Both the position numbers and the translations under genes were made by a program. The notes beneath the pieces were generated by a model. The model saw only the letters and a list, made by a program, of their open reading frames with translations. It was not told the origin of the DNA and did not search any database. Shown piece after piece: positions 7,223 to 11,756 of a DNA stretch of 11,756 bases; positions within the stretch are counted from its first letter, which is position 1; each line of letters opens with the position of its first letter. The stretch is from Thiobacillus sp. UBA2597 (GTDB lineage Bacteria; Pseudomonadota; Gammaproteobacteria; Burkholderiales; Thiobacillaceae), in contig DDKN01000121.1 in assembly GCA_002339725.1 (NCBI GenBank), positions 1,539 through 13,294 of the forward strand. The letters run 5' to 3'.

Positions 7223-7228
7223 TAAAAT
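7223..7228 (+). promoter_or_regulatory. Possible -10 element upstream of the FAD/Fe-S oxidoreductase gene
   Basis: TAAAAT within AAGTAAAATCCC lies in the 90-bp gap before the large gene; a second candidate, TACAAT, is at 7237-7242. Neither has a convincing -35 box at normal spacing. The AT-rich patch stands out in the local GC-rich context, which is the main support. Confidence 0.25.
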
Positions 7229-7295
7229 CCCGGCTTTACAATGCCCCGCAAGCCTGGCGCGGCAGCCGAGCATCGTGCTGTTTCGCACTGACGCC

Positions 7296-10200
7296 ATGAC
7301 CGAACGCATCCGCGAGATTCCCTACAACTACACCTCCTTCTCCGACCGGGAGATCATCCGCCGCCTGCTCGGCAGCGAGGGCTGGAGCCTGATCGAGGAA
7401 CTGCGCGGCGAGCGCCGCACCGGCCGTTCGGCCCGGATGCTGTTCGAGGTGCTGGGCGACATCTGGGTGGTCTCGCGCAACCCCTATCTGGAAGATGACC
7501 TGCTGGCCAACCCCAAGCGGCGCGAGCTGTTGATCGCCGCCCTGCGCCACCGCCTGAATGAGATCGAAAAGCGGCGCCAGGGTAACGCCAAGGTCGGCCG
7601 CGTGCTCGAGCTGGCCCACCACGCGGTCAACCGCTTCGAGGCCGGCTTCGCCGAAACCGCGCGCCTGCGGCGCGAACTGACCCGGCGCCTGGCCCGCCAC
7701 ACCCGACGCGACAACATCGGCTTCGACGGCTTGAGTCGGGTCTCCCACGTCACCGACGCCACCGACTGGCGCGTGGAATATCCCTTCGTGGTGCTGACGC
7801 CGGACACGGCCGAAGAAGTGCCGGACCTGGTGCGCGAGCTGGCCGAACTCGACTTCACCGTGATCCCGCGCGGTGGCGGCACCGGCTACACCGGCGGCGC
7901 GGTGCCGCTCACGCGCCGCTCGGCCGTGATCAACACCGAAAAATTCGACCGGCTGTCGCCGGTGGAATACCGCGTGCTGCCCGGTCACAGTCAGGCCACG
8001 GCAGTGATCACCTGCGGTGCCGGCGTGGTCACGCGCCGGGTGATGGAGGCGGCCGAGCGCGCCGGCCTGGTGTTCGCGGTCGATCCGACCTCGGCCGACG
8101 CCTCCTGCATCGGCGGCAACGTGGCCATGAACGCCGGCGGCAAGAAGGCCGTGCTCTGGGGCACGGCGGTGGACAACCTGGTGTCCTGGAAGATGGTGAC
8201 GCCGCAGGCCGAATGGCTGGAGGTGGTCCGGCTCGACCACAACCTGGGCAAGATCCACGACGTCGAGACCGCCCGCTTCGAGCTGCACCGCTTCGATGCC
8301 GCCGGCCGGCCCAAGGGCGCCCCCGAGATCCTGGAAATCCCGGGCCGGCGTTTCCGCAAACAGGGGCTGGGCAAGGACGTCACCGACAAATTCCTGGCCG
8401 GCCTGCCCGGCATCCAGAAGGAAGGCTGCGACGGCCTGATCACCGAGGCGACCTTCGTCCTGCACCGCATGCCAAGCCATGCCCGCACCGTCTGCCTGGA
8501 ATTCTTCGGCACCGCGCACGAGGCGGTGCCCGCCATCGTCGAGATCAAACAGCACCTCGATGGCAGGCCCGGCGGCGTGCTGCTGGCCGGCCTGGAGCAC
8601 CTGGATGCCCGCTATGTGAAGGCGGTGGGCTATGCCACCAAGGCCAACCGGCCCGGCCGGCCCAACATGGTGCTGCTGGCCGACCTGGTGGGTGACAACG
8701 AGGCCGCGGTGGCCGAGGCCGCCAGCCGCATCGTGCAGATCGCCAACGCCCGCGGCGGCGAGGGCTTTATCGCGGTCAGCGCCGAGAGCCGGCGCAAGTT
8801 CTGGCTCGACCGCGCCCGCACCGCCGCCATCGCCGCCCACACCAACGCCTTCAAGATCAACGAGGACGTGGTCATCCCGCTCGACCGCATGGCCGACTAC
8901 ACCGACGGCGTCGAGCGCATCAACATCGAGCTGTCGATCAAGAACAAGCTGGCCCTGCTCGATGCCCTGGAGCCCTTCCTGCGCGGGCCCCTGCCCTTGG
9001 CGGAAGACGAGGAGACCGGGGCCGACCCCGCCCTGACCGAAGAGCGGCGCCGCCGCGCGCTGGACCTGATCGAGGGCGTGCGCGCGCGCTGGCAGGGCCT
9101 GCTCGATCGGCTGGCCGACGACGCCGTGTTCCGCCGCCTGCAGCTCAAGGAGGAGCGCGTCTCCTGGAAGCGCGAGGTGCGCAACGAATTGCGCCAGATC
9201 TTCATGGGCCGCGAATACGCGCCGGTGCTGGCCGGGTGCGAGGCCATCCACCAGCGCGTCCTCAAGGGCCGGGTCTTCGTCGCCCTGCACATGCATGCCG
9301 GCGACGGCAACGTGCACACCAACATCCCGGTCAACTCCGACGACTATGCCATGCTGCAAACCGCCAACCAGGCGGTGCACCGCATCATGCAGTTGGCGGT
9401 CGATCTGGGCGGCGTCATCTCCGGCGAACACGGCATCGGCATCACCAAGCTCGAGTTCCTCAGCGACGAGGCGCTGTCCGCCTTCGCCGCCTACAAGCAG
9501 AAGGTCGACCCCGCAGGCCGCTTCAATGCCGGCAAGCTGGCGCGCGGCGCCGACCTTTCCAACGCCTACACGCCGTCGTTCTCCCTGCTCGAACTGGAAT
9601 CGCTGATCATGGAGCAGTCGGAGATCGGCGCCATTGCCGACTCGATCAAGGACTGCCTGCGCTGCGGCAAGTGCAAGCCGGTGTGCAACACCCACGTGCC
9701 GCGCGCCAACCTGCTCTATTCCCCGCGCAACAAGATCCTCGGCACCTCGCTCCTGATCGAGGCCTTCCTCTACGAAGAGCAGACCCGGCGCGGCATCTCG
9801 CTCAAGCATTTCGACGAGTTCAACGACGTGGCCGACCACTGCACGGTCTGCCACAAGTGCAAGAACCCCTGCCCGGTCGACATCGACTTCGGCGACGTCT
9901 CGGTCGCCATGCGCAATTTCCTGCGCGAGCAGGGCAAGAAGCGCTTCAGTCCCGGCTCGGCCCTGGCCCTGTTCTTCCTCAACGCCACCTCCGACCGGGT
10001 GATCGACTTCACCCGCAAGGCCGCCATCGAATGGGGCTACAAGGCCCAGCGCCTGGGCCATGCCGTGGTCAGGCGGCTCGGCCTCGGCCGCGCCGACCTG
10101 CGCCAGCCGCCGGCCTCGGTTGGCCAGGCCAGGCCGGTGGCCCAGGTCATCCACTTCCTCAACCGGCCGCTGCCCGACAAGCTGCCAAGCAAGACCGCGC

Positions 10201-11057
10201 GCGCCCTGCTCGGCCTGACCGACCCCAAGGTGGTGCCCATCCTGCGCGACCCGGCCAAGGTGGGCGAAGACAGCGAGGCGGTGTTCTACTTCCCCGGCTG
10301 CGGCTCCGAGCGTCTGTTCTCGCAAGTGGGACTCGCCACCCTGACCTGGCTGTACGAGCTTGGCGTGCAGACCGTGCTGCCGCCAGGCCAGCTCTGCTGC
10401 GGCTACCCGCAGACCGCGAGCGGCCGGCGCGACCAGGGCGAGGCCATCACCACCGCCAACCGGGTGCTGTTCCACCGCGTGGCCAACACCCTGAACTACC
10501 TCGACATCAAGACGGTGATCGTCTCCTGCGGCACCTGTCTCGACCAGTTGAAGGACTACCAGTTCGAGAAGATCTTCCCCGGCTGCCGCCTGCTCGACAT
10601 CCATGAGTTCATGCTGGAGAAGGGGGTCAAGCTGGAAGGCGTGAGCGGCATCAAGTACATGTTCCACGACCCCTGCCACAGCCCGATGAAGCAGCACAAT
10701 CCCATCGCCACGGCCAAGACCCTGCTTGGCACCGAGGTGAAGCTGTCGGAACGCTGCTGCGGCGAGGCCGGCAGCTTCGCCGCCGCCCGCCCCGACATCG
10801 CCACCCAGGTCCGCTTCCGCAAGGCCGAGGAGATCCAGCGCGTCGCCGGCGAGCTGCGCGCGAGCGGCGATGCGCCGGTCAAACTGCTTACCGCCTGCCC
10901 GTCCTGCCTGCAAGGCCTGTCGCGTTACGAGGCCGAGGCCGGGGTCGAGGCCGACTACCTCATCATCGAGATGGCGCGGCATCGGTTCGGCGAGGCATGG
11001 CTGCAGGGGTTTGTCGAGCGGGTCAATCAGGGCGGGATCGAGCGGGTGTTGCTGTAA
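7296..11057 (+). CDS. Fused FAD/Fe-S oxidoreductase (GlcD-like plus GlcF-like), DUF3683-type
   Basis: A 1253-residue multidomain protein. The N-terminal ~150 residues (EIPYNYTSFSDREIIRRLLG...) match what I recall as DUF3683. Next is a PCMH-type FAD-binding domain (about 160-400) with RGGGTGYTGG near 192 and GGNVAMNAGG near 273, then a GlcD-type C-terminal oxidase domain (HMHAGDGNVH near 665, EHGIG at 711). Two 4Fe-4S motifs follow: C787LRCGKCKPVC797 and C849TVCHKCKNPC859. The C-terminus has two CCG domains (PGCG with Cys1002, CCGYP at 1034; HDPCH with Cys1127, CCGEAGS at 1154). This is the layout of D-lactate, glycolate or D-2-hydroxyglutarate dehydrogenases that pass electrons from a 2-hydroxyacid through FAD and Fe-S centres. 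The substrate is unknown. ATG 7296 was preferred to GTG 7275; neither has a good Shine-Dalgarno. It probably stands alone. Confidence 0.88.
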   Translation: MTERIREIPYNYTSFSDREIIRRLLGSEGWSLIEELRGERRTGRSARMLFEVLGDIWVVSRNPYLEDDLLANPKRRELLIAALRHRLNEIEKRRQGNAKVGRVLELAHHAVNRFEAGFAETARLRRELTRRLARHTRRDNIGFDGLSRVSHVTDATDWRVEYPFVVLTPDTAEEVPDLVRELAELDFTVIPRGGGTGYTGGAVPLTRRSAVINTEKFDRLSPVEYRVLPGHSQATAVITCGAGVVTRRVMEAAERAGLVFAVDPTSADASCIGGNVAMNAGGKKAVLWGTAVDNLVSWKMVTPQAEWLEVVRLDHNLGKIHDVETARFELHRFDAAGRPKGAPEILEIPGRRFRKQGLGKDVTDKFLAGLPGIQKEGCDGLITEATFVLHRMPSHARTVCLEFFGTAHEAVPAIVEIKQHLDGRPGGVLLAGLEHLDARYVKAVGYATKANRPGRPNMVLLADLVGDNEAAVAEAASRIVQIANARGGEGFIAVSAESRRKFWLDRARTAAIAAHTNAFKINEDVVIPLDRMADYTDGVERINIELSIKNKLALLDALEPFLRGPLPLAEDEETGADPALTEERRRRALDLIEGVRARWQGLLDRLADDAVFRRLQLKEERVSWKREVRNELRQIFMGREYAPVLAGCEAIHQRVLKGRVFVALHMHAGDGNVHTNIPVNSDDYAMLQTANQAVHRIMQLAVDLGGVISGEHGIGITKLEFLSDEALSAFAAYKQKVDPAGRFNAGKLARGADLSNAYTPSFSLLELESLIMEQSEIGAIADSIKDCLRCGKCKPVCNTHVPRANLLYSPRNKILGTSLLIEAFLYEEQTRRGISLKHFDEFNDVADHCTVCHKCKNPCPVDIDFGDVSVAMRNFLREQGKKRFSPGSALALFFLNATSDRVIDFTRKAAIEWGYKAQRLGHAVVRRLGLGRADLRQPPASVGQARPVAQVIHFLNRPLPDKLPSKTARALLGLTDPKVVPILRDPAKVGEDSEAVFYFPGCGSERLFSQVGLATLTWLYELGVQTVLPPGQLCCGYPQTASGRRDQGEAITTANRVLFHRVANTLNYLDIKTVIVSCGTCLDQLKDYQFEKIFPGCRLLDIHEFMLEKGVKLEGVSGIKYMFHDPCHSPMKQHNPIATAKTLLGTEVKLSERCCGEAGSFAAARPDIATQVRFRKAEEIQRVAGELRASGDAPVKLLTACPSCLQGLSRYEAEAGVEADYLIIEMARHRFGEAWLQGFVERVNQGGIERVLL

Positions 11058-11150
11058 TACCCTTCCGCCCTTTGGGAGAGGAGGTAGGGTTTGGGTTACC
11101 GTCTCGCAACCGCTATCCAAATTTCCAGGGCATTCGTTATGCGTTACGCA

Positions 11151-11174
11151 GTTGGCCGGGGGCGCCCGGCAGCG
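11151..11174 (+). repeat. Left 24-bp terminal inverted repeat
   Basis: This segment starts GTTGGCCGGGGGC and ends CCCGGCAGCG. Its exact reverse complement is at 11701-11724, with all 24 positions matching. It contains its own 6-bp stem, GCCGGG (11155-11160) with CCCGGC (11165-11170). Confidence 0.9.
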
Positions 11175-11177
11175 CGT

Positions 11178-11205
11178 CACTTTCTTTGCTCGTGCAAAGA
11201 AAGTG
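11178..11205 (+). repeat. 12-bp hairpin of copy A
   Basis: CACTTTCTTTGC (11178-11189) and GCAAAGAAAGTG (11194-11205) pair perfectly around a TCGT loop. The same hairpin in copy B has T-A instead of C-G at the outermost pair. It could act as an RNA hairpin or terminator, but no T tract follows. Confidence 0.85.
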
Positions 11206-11215
11206 ACCAAAGAAA

Positions 11216-11271
11216 ACGAAGTTTCAGTGCAGGCTAATGCCCGCACATGCGGGCGTTATGCCGGAACTAAA
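11216..11271 (+). repeat. 56-nt module present only in copy A
   Basis: In copy B, CCAAAGAAA joins directly to GCACGCCCC. In copy A the same two blocks are separated by these 56 nt, bounded by AAA on both sides. The module carries a 9-bp hairpin with one G-T pair (AATGCCCGC 11236-11244, loop ACAT, GCGGGCGTT 11249-11257). Confidence 0.6.
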
Positions 11272-11301
11272 GCACGCCCCGCTTCGCCGGCCTTCGGCTT
11301 C

Positions 11302-11397
11302 CCGATCTTGAACCAAATGATTGGGCGGCTGCGCAACTCGCCCTTCGGGCTCAGACAGTGCTCGCCGATTGCCCCCAATCATTTGGTTCAAGATCGG
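11302..11397. repeat. Long palindrome of copy A (24-bp perfect stem)
   Basis: The left arm at 11302-11325 (core GATCTTGAACC...ATTGGG) is exactly complementary to the right arm at 11374-11397, separated by 48 nt. The loop holds GCCCTTCGGGC (11340-11350) and GGCTCAGACA, both shared with copy B. As RNA or a DNA cruciform this would be very stable. Confidence 0.9.
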
Positions 11398-11440
11398 CGG
11401 CTCAGAGGGGATGGACAAGCACAACCCAAAGACCAAAACC

Positions 11441-11469
11441 AGAGAGTCGGCGCGATGCGCCGACTCTCT
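11441..11469. repeat. Central 13-bp hairpin with GAT loop, possible terminator
   Basis: AGAGAGTCGGCGC (11441-11453) pairs perfectly with GCGCCGACTCTCT (11457-11469) across a 3-nt loop. It sits in the 94-nt spacer between the two repeat copies. On the minus strand it is followed by GGTTTTGGTCTTT, a loose T-rich tail; on the plus strand by CTCGAAAAATAG. It may terminate transcription, particularly that entering from the right, but neither tail is a classical T tract. Confidence 0.6.
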
Positions 11470-11482
11470 CTCGAAAAATAGC

Positions 11483-11500
11483 ATTTCCGCCTGCGGGAAT
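11483..11500. repeat. Small imperfect hairpin in the spacer
   Basis: ATTTCCGC (11483-11490) pairs with GCGGGAAT (11493-11500) with one G-T pair and a very tight loop, so the innermost pair would open. This is minor and could be chance. Confidence 0.35.
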
Positions 11501-11534
11501 TCAGAGCGTTAATTGCCCACCCCCTCTGACGCCG

Positions 11535-11635
11535 CCGGTGACGCTGGCGTCATGCAGGGAAGCCGAAGGCCGGCGAGTTTGTCTGAGCCCGAAGGGCGAG
11601 TTGGCGAGCCGCCTGCATGACGCCAGCGGCACCGG
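11535..11635. repeat. Long palindrome of copy B (23 of 24 bp paired)
   Basis: The arm 11535-11558 (CCGGTGACGCTGGCG...CAGG) is complementary to 11612-11635 except for one A-G mismatch at 11541/11629. The loop includes GCCCGAAGGGC (11587-11597), the reverse complement of the apical stem in copy A. The arm sequence has no resemblance to the copy A arms. Confidence 0.88.
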
Positions 11636-11669
11636 GGTTTCGGCGGAAGCGGGGCGTGCTTTCTTTGGC

Positions 11670-11696
11670 TACTTTCTTTGACGAGCAAAGAAAGTA
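11670..11696 (-). repeat. 11-bp hairpin of copy B
   Basis: TACTTTCTTTG (11670-11680) and CAAAGAAAGTA (11686-11696) pair perfectly around a 5-nt loop. This is the counterpart of the copy A hairpin, with the outer C-G pair replaced by T-A and a slightly larger loop. Confidence 0.85.
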
Positions 11697-11700
11697 TGCC

Positions 11701-11724
11701 CGCTGCCGGGCGCCCCCGGCCAAC
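11701..11724 (-). repeat. Right 24-bp terminal inverted repeat
   Basis: Exact reverse complement of 11151-11174. Together the two bound a 574-bp block. Flanking bases show no convincing target-site duplication, and weaker similarity continues outward for about 13 nt on both sides. Confidence 0.9.
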
Positions 11725-11756
11725 GGCAATATACATACCGACAGCATTTATTTACC

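Larger units (their letters stand above)
11138..11418 (+). repeat. Structured intergenic repeat, copy A
   Basis: Copy A, read on the plus strand, consists of a degenerate lead-in (TATGCGTTACGCA), a 24-bp GC-rich terminal segment (11151-11174), a small hairpin followed by ACCAAAGAAA (11178-11215), a 56-nt insert module (11216-11271), the block GCACGCCCCGCTTCGCC, a long palindrome (11302-11397), and a closing TCAGAGGGGATGGACAA. Each part except the insert and the palindrome arms has a counterpart in copy B. Borders were set where similarity to copy B ends, so they are approximate. Confidence 0.8.
11513..11738 (-). repeat. Structured intergenic repeat, copy B (inverted)
   Basis: Read on the minus strand from 11738 it gives a TATG-type lead-in, the 24-bp terminal segment, a hairpin plus GCCAAAGAAA, GCACGCCCCGCTTCCGCC, a long palindrome, and TCAGAGGGGGTGGGCAA. 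The order and spacing match copy A except for the missing 56-nt module and the different palindrome arms. The two copies face each other tail to tail. Confidence 0.8.
11058..11756. other. Non-coding repeat block after the oxidoreductase gene
   Basis: This stretch of about 700 bp has no credible gene. Frames that cross it change phase at repeat borders and translate hairpin sequence into low-complexity peptides such as FFARAKKVTKE, a string I recall from spurious hypothetical proteins in proteobacterial genomes. Bases 11058-11137 hold only a degenerate CCC...GGGAGAGG-like patch; 11138-11738 holds two inverted copies of a modular repeat around a central hairpin; the final 18 bases show nothing recognisable. 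Confidence 0.85.

Noticed and set aside
7275..7296. GTG start for the oxidoreductase 7 codons upstream
   Set aside because: MTERIREIPYNYTSFSD from the ATG at 7296 looks like the natural N-terminus and the extra residues show no family similarity; it cannot be fully excluded.
7236..11246. A stop-free minus-strand frame of 1336 codons antisense to the oxidoreductase
   Set aside because: The plus-strand frame has complete FAD, Fe-S and CCG motifs. The antisense frame is low-complexity (rich in Gly, Ala, Gln, His, Val), which is the expected complement of GC-rich codons, and it runs into the repeat block.
10870..11484. Frames of 86-203 codons running through the repeat block on both strands
   Set aside because: They read through palindromes and terminal repeats; peptides such as FFARAKKVTKE are translations of the AAAGAAAGT hairpin, not protein domains.
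11178..11696. Possible CRISPR array
   Set aside because: There are only two inverted copies with different internal parts, no regular direct repeat plus spacer pattern, and no cas gene.
11138..11738. Insertion sequence
   Set aside because: Inverted ends are present but there is no transposase frame inside and no clear target duplication; at most a non-autonomous element.

Overview
The window is GC-rich, densely packed DNA that reads as a beta-proteobacterial chromosome. The organism type is inferred from gene content: a CheR/CheD/CheB set followed by an STAS protein and a REC-PP2C-HATPase protein, a permease-less EIIA(Man)-HPr-EI cluster, and a very large fused FAD/Fe-S oxidoreductase with an N-terminal region of the DUF3683 type. 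No rRNA, tRNA, transposase, integrase or CRISPR array was seen.

Layout. (1) 1-3983, plus strand: the 3' end of cheR, then cheD and cheB (chemotaxis receptor modification), an STAS anti-sigma-factor antagonist, and a response regulator fused to a PP2C phosphatase and an anti-sigma-type kinase domain. The last two look like an HsbA/HsbR-type partner-switching pair. (2) 3996-6442, minus strand: ptsI, ptsH and a mannose-family EIIA, read in the order EIIA, ptsH, ptsI. EIIA and ptsH overlap by 8 nt. A 22-codon mini-ORF with a good Shine-Dalgarno sequence fills the ptsH-ptsI gap and its stop overlaps the ptsI start. (3) 6492-7205, plus strand: a DJ-1/PfpI-family protein, divergent from the PTS genes. 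(4) 7296-11057, plus strand: a 1253-residue flavin/iron-sulfur oxidoreductase resembling GlcD and GlcF fused into one chain. (5) 11058-11756: about 700 bp with no credible gene, built of structured repeats.

How the genes work together. CheR and CheB add and remove receptor methyl groups, and CheD deamidates receptors. The STAS/phosphatase-kinase pair probably connects a phosphorelay to sigma/anti-sigma control of motility or attachment. EI, HPr and EIIA form a phosphate chain from PEP that probably has a regulatory rather than a transport output, because no EIIB/C/D is present in the window.

The most unusual part is the 3' repeat block. Two copies of one modular element lie in inverted orientation, ending outward in a perfect 24-bp inverted repeat. 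Each copy holds a long palindrome. The frame and loop of the palindrome are shared between the copies, but the arm sequences are unrelated while remaining self-complementary. A second, smaller hairpin shows a compensatory base-pair change between copies. This pattern suggests that structure rather than arm sequence is maintained, or that the arms are rewritten by a templating process.
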